Program-made: the position numbers and the translations under genes
Shown: positions 1 through 11,685 of the stretch, one piece after another
Layout of the letters: the number at the start of each line of letters is the position of its first letter
Numbering within the stretch: the stretch's first letter is position 1
DNA from: Culex pipiens pallens
Taxonomy: Eukaryota > Arthropoda > Insecta > Diptera > Culicidae
NCBI RefSeq assembly: GCF_016801865.2
Contig: NC_068938.1
Coordinates: forward strand, 62,692,069-62,756,068
DNA length: 64,000 nucleotides
Reading direction: 5' to 3'
Notes under the pieces: model-generated
Databases searched by the model: none
What the model was told of the DNA's origin: nothing
What the model saw: the letters and a program-made list of their open reading frames with translations, nothing else

Positions 1-2849
1 CAACCCTTTTTTTCGTGCATTTTCGCGATTTTCAGTAACAATCAAGCCACCGGTAAGTGCGTCGTCGTCGGTTGCGGCAACAGTGGCAATTTCCGGTGCC
101 GGCGTCGTCGTCGGTGGGCCACAATAGGGTACCACCTTCCCCTTAAATGGCGGTTGACGCCGGTGGCCGCTGGTTGGCGTCGGCAATCAGAGAAAATTTC
201 TGGTTCGACATTTTACGGCGGGGGAGCGTCGATTCTTTTTGGTTTGATTGTTGTGGGTGGGAAACAAGGGGGTGGGTTGTTTTGTGTAGTTTGGCGTCGT
301 CTTTTGCATAGATTGCACATGAAGATAAGGGCGAAGTTTTGCTGCGGTTGCGGGGGTGAAAAATGAATGGAACGACGTTGCACATATTGTTTGCTTCCGG
401 TGGTGTTTGTGTTGTTCTTAGCAGGGAAAAGACTTAATTATTTTTTAAATTTTCAACGTTCATATGTATGAAAGCAATTATTTAATAATTAAGATGGGAA
501 AAAAAAATCAAATAAAGCTTGATTTTATTTTTAAATATTTTAACTAAGTGAATCGCATCATTTAGTTGTATTTTTGTTGAAGAGGGGTCAGCATAGATAA
601 GAAATGTAGAGAAGGAAGGAGGTAGAAAAATACGAGGGAAAGGCGATAGGAGGAAGTGAAATAATAAGCTTGATTTTAATCAAAGTTGATTAAATGATTT
701 CAGATATTTACCTTTAATTCAACTTTAACATTGTTACAAGGTTTCTGCGCCAATAGGTATTCTGTAAAAGAAAGAGAAAAGTATGTGAGCAATTTTTAAA
801 AACCTCTTTTGATGACATCTTTGATTACTTGAAAATTGAACAACAAAGTAAATATGCTGAACTTATTGAGTCATTTAAAACCAAATCAAATGAAGAAACT
901 TTTCCCAATAAACCGCTTCCCTTATTTGATCCTTGTTTGAACTTCCACCTCGTCAGCAAACTGTTTGAATGCAGCTATAGCAAGAAGGTAGTTGGAAGTT
1001 GGCTGGAACACTGAAAAGCAATCGATTAATAATAACTTTCCCATAAATCCATCTCGATTTATGTAACATACGCAGAGCTCTACAAAGTGTACCAAACGAC
1101 GATGACGACATCGCAAAAAAAAAAAAACGAAGTAATTACTGACTTCAAATTGGATTTGCTCGTTCGGTACTCTCGAGAAAACACGGCGAATAAAAGCGCA
1201 ATAAAGTCATTTGGCGAACAAGGTATTCGATTCCTGGAGCAGTGCAAAAGATTCATTTGACCCATTTTTAGAGGTTGTTTGGGGGAGGGAAAGAGTTTCC
1301 AACTCATACATTGATGATGATGGTGGTGGTGTGGTATGTTCAATCCTGAAACATATTTCATGTCATGCTGCTGCTGCACTTTGCCTCAAAACATTAGTTT
1401 TCCTCCCTTTTTCGCCCGTATGTGTATCGGAATCTGGGGATTTATTTCTTTGGTCCTTCTTGGTTACTTGCAACTGCTTCTGCGAGCTGGAAATGATTGA
1501 TGTGAAGCTGTGCAGGATACGGTTTTTACGTTGTTGTTAGAGAGTTTTCGTGTCCCGGGTGATACCACCTTTTTTTCCCCCGATCAGCTCTCGATTCGAA
1601 AAGCCCTCCGGGAGTCCTTCTTCGAGAGTAGTTTGACACGTCCACAAAAGGGGGCGATATCTTAAAGTTAATCTGCTCTGAAAGATATTGATACGGTTTT
1701 TTTTTCTCGTTGAGGCTTTTCAGAAGTTCTCTGTGGAATCAAAACTTTGTGAAAAATTTGAATCACATAAATTCCCCCAAAATAACCGAAAAACAATATT
1801 CCAAACATCCATAGAATTTCCATCCTGTGAAAGGTTCCGTTCCGGAATGTTTGTGTGCAACCAACGAAATTTGGGTCAGCCCAAATGTTCCAGGGCGATC
1901 TTATTTTCAAGTATGTCAACGACGACGCAAGTACATAAACCAAGAGGGGGTGAAACAGAACGTCAGCCCGGGTCCATTTATCACATGTTGCAACCCGACG
2001 ACGGCGGCGGCCTTAAAACTTTGAACTTGATACCACAGCGCCCCGTGTAGTTCTAGGCCGGGAAATCGGATGCTGCCAAGTCAAAACAAAGCCGGGAAAA
2101 ACTATTAGACATGGCTGGGCTGGGAACGTCGACGGGTTGACGCCAGTGGCGGATTTCTGTGGGAACCGTGCTCGTCGGAATCCGCCGGGTTCTACACAAA
2201 TCACCCCAATAAAGCATTAGCGAAACATGAAGGGATAAGTCCGTTAAAATCCCCGACCTTTTCACGAGCCCCGAAAAACCTGCCAGCAGAATCACAAATC
2301 GTCGATTCCAGAACCTTTCCAACTCATTTACCGATTTCGGCGATTTTGGCGAGCGCGCTCCGACGCTAATTCCAGGGCATGAGGATTTCCCTACTCCAAA
2401 GAATAGCGCGCGAGTCCTTTTTTCATCCCTTTTTGGCGCCCTTTTACAAAAAGTTTACGCATCGCTGACTCAACACGGGACGACGGCCCCACACCACGGA
2501 ACGTGAATCCGGAATTTCGCGCGGAATCCCTTCCAGGCAAAAGAGTTATACTTTGCCGTCGTGGCGGCGACTTGGGGTAATTCCACCAATTCCTGAGTTG
2601 GAGGGGATTTTCCTTGTCTTTTTGTCTTTGTGGTGAAATAGTTAAGTTGGGTAGGTTGCGATTTGGAAATTTGTATTTAACTTTAAAGAATGCTGGAAGC
2701 AAAAAGTCCCATCGTCTGGTGTGGTTTGCCCTTGAGCCATAACATTTCTCAACTTAAATCGTGCTGGTGAAATCTAATTAATTTAGAAGAAGATTTTTTA
2801 TTTTCGTTAAAAAAATCTTAAACTTTTGCAGCATTATAATTATTTATGA
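1..2849. other. Non-coding DNA, no gene recognised
   Basis: The stretch mixes CpG- and GTCG-rich parts (1-360 and roughly 1900-2560) with AT-rich spacers. Open frames here are at most about 120 codons, overlap each other on both strands, lack recognisable domains and look like chance frames. The GC-richer blocks could be regulatory or untranslated exon sequence of a neighbouring gene, but nothing in the sequence proves that. Confidence 0.5.
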
Positions 2850-4000
2850 GAGCAATTCTCAACCAAAAATCGAATTTTGTATTTTTTGGTTTGGCTCAAA
2901 CTTTTTAGGAGCCTTCCTTGTGACCAAAATAGCTATTTTGTGTCATTGGTTCACCCATACAAGTCTCCATACAATTTTGGCAGCTGTCCATACAGGAAGT
3001 TACGTAAATATTCGAAAAGCTGTAACTTTTGAATGAATTTTCTGATCAATTTGGTGTGAGGACTATTCAGAAAAAGTGTTTTGTTCATAGACTAAACGAT
3101 GGGCGGCCAAAAGAGGCCTTTTTTGTTTTCCACGTGACGGAAAATTGCGTCGGAAGTGGGTGGAATTCAGTTAATCGCAAGAGCATCCAAATGGCACTTT
3201 TGAATGTTTCAAAAGTTCGACGCCATCAACTTTTTTTTTATTTCTGACAAAATAAATTATAGATCGATTACAATACTTGCTATTTCTTGGGAGCATTTTG
3301 CGAACAGTAAATTGGTTCCGCTTTGACAGTTCTAAATTGAGGCCGCTTTGCGAACGACTATTCAGCACCCAGATTTTTAGGGGCAAAAACCAGCAACTTT
3401 TGAGCCAGAAGTATGGACAACAAGTCTGCCGCCGAGTTATAAAAATATTTTGACGAAAAGTTCTAATGTCGATTTCTCAGATTTTGAGATATAAATCGAA
3501 AAATTTGTAATGTACTTTTCGATTGAAAATTCAATTTTACATAAAAAATATAGGACCTCAAAATATTATTTATGAAATTTGAATTTCCAGAAATCACTTT
3601 TTTTCAAAAATTCATAATTTGACGGCAGAATTGTTGACCATACATACTTCTCTATAGCTCAATAGTTGTGGATTTATGTCCGTAAAAAAATATCAAAAAA
3701 TCTCGATCTCAAAAAATACGGATTTGGGGAATTTTTATTATGTAAAAAAAAGTTAATTGAATAATCGGATTTTTTTCCACGTACCTATTTTTTTCAATAG
3801 TCCTCAACAATACCTACAACTTTTCCGAAGACACAGATCAGAAAATTTATTCAAAAGTTACAGATTTTCGAATATTTGCGTACCATTTTTGTATGGACAT
3901 CTGCCAAAGTTGTATGAAGACTTGTTTTGTTCATAGACTAAACGATAGACATAACGTTTGAGCCAAATCAAAAAATACAAAAAATAAAAATGGTCGAAAT
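2850..4000. mobile_element. Old fold-back (long inverted repeat) element, family A-like
   Basis: The left edge starts with GAGCAATTCTC, the same terminus as the better preserved copies at 29019 and 62332. Left-arm phrases (TTTGGCTCAAACTTTTT, GGCAGCTGTCCATAC, CTGATCAATTTGGTGT) recur in reverse complement near 3820-3990, so the two arms face each other around about 3540. The right terminus is eroded. A phrase TTTTGTTCATAGACTAAACGAT occurs in direct orientation near 3079 and again near 3925, which a simple palindrome would not give. There is no transposase. The superfamily is unknown and I see no clear target duplication. Confidence 0.6.
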
Positions 4001-4182
4001 CATTTTAATGTTATATTTATCAATAGACCACAAACAAAAATTATTAAAGAATTTGTCACTTATGCGATGAAAAACCTTGTTAAGTAATCTAATTGTATTT
4101 AAAAAAACATCTCTACAAAATGTTCCTGTTTCACACTTTTGTAGACTGATGTCTCTTGAAGAACATTTAATAAATATCGGTA

Positions 4183-4803
4183 CCGTCAGTTGGGGTGACA
4201 TTGGGTCTGGGGGTGAGATTGGGTCAAAGTATTTTTTTACGGATTTTACCATTTCTCAGGTACTTCTCAATGAAACTAAATTCTGTTAAAAGGGTTGTCA
4301 AGGGACACGTTAAGATGACTTTGCTGAAAAATCTCGTTCTTAGAACAAATCCTGACATTTTAGCAGCTGTCTAAAGTTAAAGTATGTTTTTGGCCAAAAA
4401 TGACCTCTCGAAAAATCAACTTTTTAGTTTTTTTGAATTGATCAAAAAGTACTCAAATGTTTGAAAAACTCTACTTCAAACATTTTAGCACGTCAATACG
4501 ATTCCCTCGTACAAGAAACACTGTTAGATGACTTGTTTGTACCATATCTTTGTATTTTAGCATCATTTTAGTTTCATTTGACCCGATGTCACCCCCTCTA
4601 AGGGGTGAGATTGGGTCAATTTTCAAACGATTGCCATTTAAGGTAAAGTACATCAAATTACACCATATTTTGGAAAAATGTTAGTAAACTATCGAAGAAC
4701 AATTCTACGATAAAAGATTTTCAATGTTATTTAAATTGATTTTGTTATTAAGAAATTACGAGAGGTGTATCGTTTTTTGACCCGTAGTCACCCTCACTGA
4801 CGG
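4183..4803. mobile_element. MITE with CCGTCAG termini and TA target duplication
   Basis: The element begins CCGTCAGTTGGGGTGACATT and ends with the complementary CACTGACGG, flanked on both sides by TA (4181-4182 and 4804-4805). Sub-terminal GGGTGA(G/C)ATTGGGTC blocks recur near 4210, 4570 and 4600 in both orientations. A TA duplication suits Tc1/mariner-type or related transposases, but the superfamily is inferred. No transposase frame exists in its 621 bp. Related pieces lie at 26775-26975 and 49047-49158. Confidence 0.7.
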
Positions 4804-4805
4804 TA

Positions 4806-6967
4806 ACGAAAAATGGCATTAAAACTCTGATTTAGTGGTTCAGTTTTGTTTTTCGGCTTTTATAAAGTAAATTTCTGCTAAATGTGAGAGCTTATGAAAA
4901 TGTCATTAAATGCATTTCCCAAAATTCAACCATTAGTTTTAGCTTACTTTTTGAAAAGGTCTTATGTACATTGGTTATTATAAATAAGTAATCTAGAATT
5001 AATATAAGTTCAGTTAAACATGAATGAGCAAAAAAGCGGATTTAAAACTAAAAATCACTTCTTCATATGCCTTACGATTTATCCCGTTTAAATGTGAAGT
5101 AATCGCATTCTGTGATAATGTTCTTCACCTGTTCAACCAAAAAGAAAGAAAAAAAAAACAGGACCTTCCCAGGCGCCGAAAGAAGTTGTGAAATCTGGCA
5201 AAGCAATGAAATTCCACCGAAAAATCATAAATTAAGGCAGTACTAAACCCCTCTCGTTTTATCCATTCCCATCAATCCCTTGAACTCAGGCGACTCAGGA
5301 TCCGAAGTCCTTTCTCGCGAACAAAACCAATCGATTTGAAGTTGAAATCCGGTTTTGTTTATTTCCACGCAGCTCTTCGCTCGGAATCGATTTGGTTAAT
5401 TTAAGGTTCAGGACTTTGAGGGAAAAGGCGCTCAGGACTTCAGTCTTTATTTGGCCAGCCTTTCTCTTCAAATTCAAAGTTATTTATTGATCCCCGGCTG
5501 AAAGTTTCCTTTGTGTGGTTTTATCCTGCAGGATTCAAGTCCAAACAAAAAAGCCAAAAAAGGCTCCAAGAGTGTGCAGACCTTTGCCAGGTCAAGCCCT
5601 CTTCCCGAGCGTGAGTCAATGTTTATTTCTTTATTCGGCGTTTTTTTATGATTCTTTTAAAAATAAGCACACAAGTGAACCTTTTGATCCTTTTCTCTCT
5701 TTCTCCAGCCACGACAGCGCATCGGCCTTCGTCGAACAGCTGTGAGAGTCGGGTTGAACAACCACTCGATTCCGGGGATTCTTTTTCTTCGTCGGAGCCC
5801 TTCAAGGATCATATTACGTCATCTGGAACCTCTTGTTAATTATGTCAGAAATGGTTGTCGCTTCGAGTGCATTTTCGGTACTTGGGAGGAAGAATGAAGG
5901 TTTTGGTTCTTTTGTGGGCGTCTGGTTTTGTCAATAACCGGAATGGTGCCATAGGGTAACGTGGCTTAATGTTGGTCTTAAATTTTTTGTTCGGAAATAG
6001 GTCACAACGAAGTCAGATATAAGTTCAATCACCCTGAAAGTTCTCTCAGTCTTAAATTATTGAGAACCGGAGGAAAACCAGACGCCAGGCCATTCGAGTT
6101 CATAATGCTTTAGACCAACATACGAAAACACTTGAGAAACCGCGTCCGGAGGCTTCCGAAGAATGGAGTGATATATTTTTGAGTGAAGAATGGAAGAAGT
6201 TTTTGAAAGTGCTCGGCACTTTTCTTCTCTGCCGAAAGTCAAGTGTCGTAGGGGGTGACGAACGCGCTTTTCCGCGATAAAGGAAAGTAATTTTGGTTTT
6301 TTAATGTGATTTTAAGTGTAAGACTGTGAGTTGTGAGAAAATTGGAAGCTAGAAAGAAAATGCTTCTATTATATTTAAGGACTTCAAGTATCACTATCTT
6401 AATTAGACTTAAGTTATAACTTCAGTAAAAAAATGTGTAAATTTGGAAGGTTGAATATTACCTCTTTTATGGTGTAATATTACCTCAATTTAGACTGAAA
6501 AAGTAACATTACATCAGAAAAGTTGTAAAATAACAAATTTTCATAGGTAAAACTACCCAGATGTAATATTACCAAGTTTTTTTCTGTGTGTATCAGTAAT
6601 AATCATGATAAAGATTTGGTCGACTGTTCTATTTTTAATTAAAATGCTCAAACAAAAGAAACAAATCTTTAAATAGCGGGTTGAACTCAAGCTTAGCGTT
6701 CACCTCCAAATTCCATCACTAAACCAAACCTGATTTCCTGTTCGCTCCAAAAACAGCAAGCACCTGAATGGACGTACAAATTTGTGTAATCCTACACGCT
6801 GCTGGCAGTAATTCATTTTTTTACATAATCACGGCGCACTCTTAACAACTCCCACATCGAACCAAAAAAACAACATCGCTTATGAAAAGCAATTCGTGTC
6901 AGCTTTCGTTGATTGTCATTTCGGAGATTTAATATCTGCCGCAGTATCGGATTTCAACTCGAAACCC
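4806..6967. other. Non-coding DNA, no gene recognised
   Basis: AT-rich spacer with a more balanced block at 5160-5860. No frame has a recognisable domain. Around 6430-6590 a short stretch repeats ATTACCTC/TAATATTAC-type phrases in both orientations and ends in TTTTTTTCTGTGTG, which may be a decayed MITE. Confidence 0.45.
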
Positions 6968-6972
6968 GCGTG
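6968..6972 (+). repeat. 5-bp target-site duplication, left copy
   Basis: GCGTG lies immediately left of the 5' LTR. The same five bases follow the 3' LTR at 18377-18381. A 5-bp duplication fits integrase-mediated insertion by Ty3/gypsy, copia or BEL/Pao class elements. Confidence 0.85.
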
Positions 6973-7317
6973 TGTAGGGATTATGGGTTGCAGGATTGAA
7001 TATGTAATAAATTATTAAATGAGTATTTATTATAACATTGATATAATTCATAAATAATAGTTAAGAGCGCAACAAAAAGTGCGCACCTTCATGAATATTG
7101 CCTTGTTAGCTGATTGCGGATGGAGTGCGAGAGCGCGCTAGCGAGCTGCGAGAGAGAACAACAAGCGAGAAAACAACGAGATGCGCGCGGCTGGCGAAAG
7201 AGAGAATGAAGATTGTCAAATCAGTTTTGTGGTTAATTTCTGTGGAATAAGACGTGTTGTTTGTTAATTGCAAAATATCTGTGTTTTTATTATAAAAGAA
7301 AGTCCCCGATCACGACA
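6973..7317 (+). repeat. 5' LTR
   Basis: 345 bp, starts TGTAGGGATT and ends GATCACGACA, matched base for base as far as I can read by 18032-18376. AATAAA sits early (7006-7011) and TATAAAAG late (7291-7298), the reverse of the usual TATA-then-poly(A) order. A GC-richer block of GAGAGCGCG-like repeats occupies 7120-7205, and GCGCAACAAAAAGTGCGC (7068-7085) can form a small hairpin. Confidence 0.88.
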
Positions 7318-7318
7318 A

Positions 7319-7331
7319 TGGCACAGTCCGG
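7319..7331 (+). other. Primer-binding-site candidate
   Basis: TGGCACAGTCCGG begins two bases after the LTR end, the normal place for a tRNA-primed minus-strand start, and TGG pairs with the tRNA CCA end. It resembles the TGGCGCAGTCG type of some insect gypsy-group elements, but the matching tRNA was not verified. Confidence 0.6.
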
Positions 7332-7336
7332 TAAGT
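7331..7336 (+). other. Strong 5' splice-donor-like site
   Basis: CCG|GTAAGT matches the insect donor consensus and lies directly after the PBS candidate. A strong acceptor-like site lies at 17750-17767, so a transcript from the 5' LTR could in principle splice out nearly the whole interior. Splicing itself is inference. Confidence 0.4.
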
Positions 7337-7504
7337 CGAACCTTTTGATTCATGAAAGATCATTTGTTTTGCTTGAATTGTTGTGTTGTGAAATCCAACA
7401 GTTTTGTTTACCTGCCAGGATGCAGGTCCAAAGTTTCGCTTTGTTGTTTTGCCTGTGTTTTGAAACAGGTAGATGTTTGCTTGAACTTGTTATTTGAAAT
7501 TGAT

Positions 7505-8965
7505 AAAAGGCATAAAACTATCTGCGATAATTGACGGTCTTGAATTTAATGAATGATTTGCTTGTTGTTGTGATATTGGGAACGAATGTTTTGTTTTGAA
7601 GTAGTAAGTTTGGCTTTTCGTTGTGATAATTGAAAACCAATGTTTTATTCTAAGTTAATGGTGGAATTTGAAGGCAAATAATTTGCTCGAAATTTGATTG
7701 TTTTTGTACAATCACATTTTTGCTTTAGATTTGATTGTTGTTGTTTTGATTGACGACCAATGATTTGTTTTAATTTGATGCAATGTTTAATTGTTGTTGT
7801 GGAAATTGAACTCCAATGTTTTGTTACGAATTAGACTTCAATTTTTTTTCTTATTTTTGTGATTGATGTAAATCAATATTTTGTTTATAATTTGACAAAA
7901 GATTTGACAAGATTGTGGAAATTGAAAATCAATATTTCTTTTTGAATTTGATGGAGGATTAGTTTGCGATTGAAGGTAGATAATTTGTTTTTAATTTAGT
8001 TGTTGTTTTGGTAATTGAAATCAAATTTGTTGTTTGAATTTTATAGTTGTTATTATAATTGACGACCAATGTTTTGTTTTGAATTTGATGCAAAATTTGA
8101 TTGTTATGGATTGTTGTTATTATTGATGATCATTATTTTTATTTTGGATTGGATGCTGGTTATTTTGGTAATTGAAGACCAATGTTTATTTTTGAATAAG
8201 ATAAATATTTGCTTCTTGTTAGTTTTGTTTTAAATTTAATGAAAGATATGCTTGTTGTGGCAATAACTTGATGCAAAGTCCAATAAAATCACAAATTACA
8301 AAATTTACAGGTTTAATTTTGATTGAAAGAGTTGATTGTTGATGAGGGAATTAAAGACCAATGTTTTGTTATGATAAGATGACAAATTTGTTTTTTTTTG
8401 TGATAAATGAAAACCAATATTTTGTTTCGATTAAGATACGAGGTTTGATTGATATTGTGGTAATCGAAAACCAGTTATTATTTTGAATATGATGATAGAT
8501 TTGCTTTTTGTTGTGGCAATCGAAGGCCAAGATTTGTTTTCAGAATTTGAGTTTTGTTATTATAGAAAGGTATTTTTTTTCGGTTTTAAATTTCATGCAA
8601 TATTTGATTGTGGTTTTATGATGGGCAATTTTGAGTTTTAAATTTGACGCAATATTTGATTGTTCATATGATAATTGATGACCAATGTTTTGTTTTGAAG
8701 TTGATGCTAAATTTGATTATTAATTTTATGGTTAATGAAAAAATGTATAGTTCTCATTTGAATGAAGATTTGATTGTTGTTATTATTGACGATAAATTTT
8801 TAATGTGAATTTGATGCAATATCAGATTGTTGCTTGATGCTGTGGAAATTGAAAACTATCGTTTTAGAATTCTAATGAAAATTTTATAGATTTATGCAGA
8901 AATTGACAATCAATGTTTTGCTTTGAAATTTGATTTGAGCAACGTTTTTTGCCGTTATAATTGAT
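7505..8965 (+). repeat. Degenerate tandem array, roughly 60-bp unit
   Basis: Phrases of the type ATTGA(A)GACCAATGTTTTG, TTTTGAATTTGATGCAAA and TTTGATTGTTGTTGTG follow one another repeatedly with spacing of about 55-70 bp, giving some twenty decayed copies. The + strand is G/T-rich. It forms the 5' part of the LTR element's interior and has no sustained frame. The copy number is an estimate by eye. Confidence 0.65.
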
Positions 8966-8984
8966 TAGTCATAGTTAATTTTGA

Positions 8985-9722
8985 AGTCTCTTCTGTGTTG
9001 GAGACTGACAAACCTCTGTGATGGTAGTCAGAAAAAAGTCTCCTCTGTGTTGGAGCCTGACAGACCTCTGCGATGGTAGTCAGAAAAAAAAGTCTCCTCT
9101 GTGTTGGAGCCTGACAGACCTCTGCGATGGTAGTCAGAAAAAAAGTCTCCTCTGTGTTGGAGCCTGACAGACCTCTGCGATGGTAGTCAGAAAAAAGTCT
9201 CCTCTGTGTTGGAGCCTGACAGACCTCTGCGATGGTAGTCAGAAAAAAAAAGTCTCCTCTGTGTTGGAGCCTGACAGACCTCTGCGATGGTAGTCAGAAA
9301 AAAAGTCTCCTCTGTGTTGGAGCCTGACAGACCTCTGCGATGGTAGTCAGAAAAAAGTCTCCTCTGTGTTGGAGCCTGACAGACCTCTGCAATGGTAGTC
9401 AAAAAAAAGTCTCCTCTGTGTTGGAGCCTGACAGACCTCTGCGATGGTAGTCAGAAAAAAGTCTCCTCTGTGTTGGAGCCTGACAGACCTCTGCGATGGT
9501 AGTCAGAAAAAAAGTCTCCTCTGTGTTGGAGCCTGACAGACCTCTGCGATGGTAGTCAGAAAAAAGTCTCCTCTGTGTTGGAGCCTGACAGACCTCTGCG
9601 ATGGTAGTCAGAAAAAAAGTCTCCTCTGTGTTGGATCCTGACAGACTTCTGCGATGGTAGTCAGAAAAAAGTCTTCTCTGTGTTAGAGCCTGACAGACAG
9701 ACCTCTGTGATGGTAGTCAGAT
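8985..9722 (+). repeat. Minisatellite, about 14 copies of a 52-55-bp unit
   Basis: The unit starts GTCTCCTCTGTGTTGGAGCC and ends GATGGTAGTCAG plus a run of 5-9 A. Inner copies are nearly identical and differ mainly in A-run length; the first and last copies are divergent. Each unit holds complementary CTGAC and GTCAG, so it can fold into a short hairpin. A stray copy at 15815-15866, beyond the nested LINE, shows that both halves belong to one element. The minus-strand frame here is only the repeat read through. Confidence 0.9.
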
Positions 9723-10892
9723 TAAAAAAATGAATAATCTGTGCTGGAGTTCTTTGCGAAAGCAGTCAGATAACAATCTCCTCGATAAAGGAACCCGACA
9801 GACTTTTGTGATGATTTTTTTTTAAATAACTTCGCAGAAGGAGCCTTATGGATTTTAGAAATATATTGTTCAGCAAATCTTTTCATTCAATTAAGGACCG
9901 TCTTTAACATCACAAAAGAAATTGACCTAAGAAAATGAATAAATAAATTTAAATGTGAAAGTGAGCACTTTTTGGTATCCACAGATAAAGCAATATGTAT
10001 TTTGGAGTTATGTCTGTGAACTACCTAAAAAAATGATTTTAAATTCATCGAATAGGACTAAAACGGTTGTCACTTTATCTAACACTGGAGTTGTCCTCTC
10101 TTGAAAGATAAACCTCTAAATTGAAAGACGTTAATGATTAAGTATTCCATATTGATAGTAGTTATGGTTAATTGTTACTTTAATCGATTTACTCAGCTGT
10201 GATACAAAAGTTGCTTGAAACCCAACATTATTTCACAGGGAAGTAAAAATTTAAGTAATCGTTAACATGAACAATACATTATTAGTTTAAAAAAGGTAAA
10301 ATAATTCACTTAATAATTAATTTGATGCATTTTTAAATAATAAATAAAGGAATGATTAATCATCAGAAATTCTTAAAATATAATTTAAAATGTGAGAGCG
10401 TTGCGTCACAAGAGAAAATAATACAAATATTTAAATATTAATTTTGAATTCTCGATTAAATTTTCAAAAGGCCCTATCTGCATAGGAAACCTATGAGGGA
10501 TAGGTTGTTTTGAAAATTTAATCTAGAATTGAGAAGTATGAGTGACAATTTGAGCAATGAAAAAAAAACATAATTAAAAAAAACTAGGAAGCATTTATAT
10601 TTATTATATTACTTTTTTTATTTTTCAATGCAATATCTGTGATTTGTATCAAAATAGTTCAAAATCATTCATTAATTTCGATAGAAATTATATTTTAACA
10701 ATGTATCATTTTATTGAGTTAAAAAAACACTTTCAGAATTTTAGTAAAGTAAATATATCAAAATTAAATTAAAAGAAACATTATTTTAAAATAAATTAAA
10801 GAAACTTTGGGGTTCTTTAATCGATTGTACTTAATTATGAAACCAAACTTTTTCAAATTACATAACAGGAGTTTATCAGCAAAGAAAAAGTT
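9723..10892 (+). other. LTR-element interior, AT-rich and non-coding
   Basis: Decaying repeat remnants run to about 9830, followed by AT-rich sequence without frames. A phrase around 10190-10240 (CAAAAGTTGCTTGAAACCCA) recurs around 15680 and, weaker, around 16070, so the interior 3' of the minisatellite is also repetitive on a larger scale. Confidence 0.6.
10447..10533 (+). repeat. Long imperfect hairpin inside the LTR element
   Basis: The left arm around CTCGATTAAATTTTCAAAA and right arm around TTTTGAAAATTTAATCTAG are complementary over roughly 30 bp with a few mismatches. The loop itself contains ATAGG...CCTAT, a nested mini-stem. It could be an RNA signal of the element or the remnant of a tiny MITE. 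Confidence 0.6.
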
Positions 10893-11685
10893 AAAATTTT
10901 AAATAAGAAAAGAAACCATTGACAGGGATCGTAAAGATCCTTCGAAGCCTCTACTGTAACTTTGTTTACATTTGTGATTTTAAAGCTCTGTGATATTATC
11001 TCAATTATTTGCTGTAATCACCATATAAGCAGCCAAAACACCGCACTACATCAATCATTACCGCACATCGCACCCATAGCACCTGTTAGTCAGCATCCAT
11101 CGGAAAGGTAGGGACGTAAATCGCCGTTGAAACTCCCGGCTACGGCTTGAGCGTGGAAGGTCCCAGGCCGCCCACCTGCGCTACCCACCTCGCCACCCCC
11201 TTTCCGCTAGATGGTTTGAGTCTGTACTACAGCACCCTTACCACAAAAATTTCCGCCACTCTACCAAAAACGCTCCGCCACTTCAACAAATTTGCATCAT
11301 AGATCATCAAACATTAAACAAAGCCACCTGTAAACCCAACTGTAATTCAACTGACGACCCAATAAACCAACTTTCTGCTGCTGGTGTTTTTATTTCGACG
11401 GACATCCGAATCATCTCCCATCTCACTCTGCCATTTTGCACCATTGCATCGATCACCATTATCGCCGTACGGACAGGAGAGGAAACCAGTAGCTGAACAG
11501 AGATAGCGCCATTCGTTGCAGCAACTGTGTGAGTACGACCGACGATTGTTTTTGCTGTGATCGTTTTGTCAAACTACCACACAGTATAAACGGCACACGA
11601 TCGCTTTCTCCGGGAACAGCGCCATCTGTACTCTCAGATCAAGAGCAGCCCAATTAACCCTCGTGCGTACAACTACTTTTCCACA
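10893..11685 (+). promoter_or_regulatory. LINE 5' untranslated region, probable internal promoter
   Basis: About 0.8 kb precedes ORF1. From about 11030 it is C-rich with ACC/CACC blocks, unlike the AT-rich host element. LINEs carry their promoter inside the 5' UTR, so transcription control is expected here by family knowledge. No specific box is certain. The exact left boundary is unsure. Confidence 0.45.

Noticed and set aside
6474..6575. Two TAATATTAC nonamers, like the nick site of some circular ssDNA viruses
   Set aside because: The motif is short in AT-rich DNA, there is no stem-loop of the right form and no Rep-like frame nearby.
7261..7534. Short frames at the 5' LTR boundary as a gag start
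   Set aside because: Only 60-78 codons, no zinc knuckle or other Gag feature, and they end within the repeat-rich interior.
9187..9402. 71-codon frame with internal repeats
   Set aside because: Shadow of the 53-bp minisatellite on the minus strand.
8985..9722. CRISPR-like array
   Set aside because: Units are repeated head to tail without unique spacers, and the setting is an eukaryotic LTR element.
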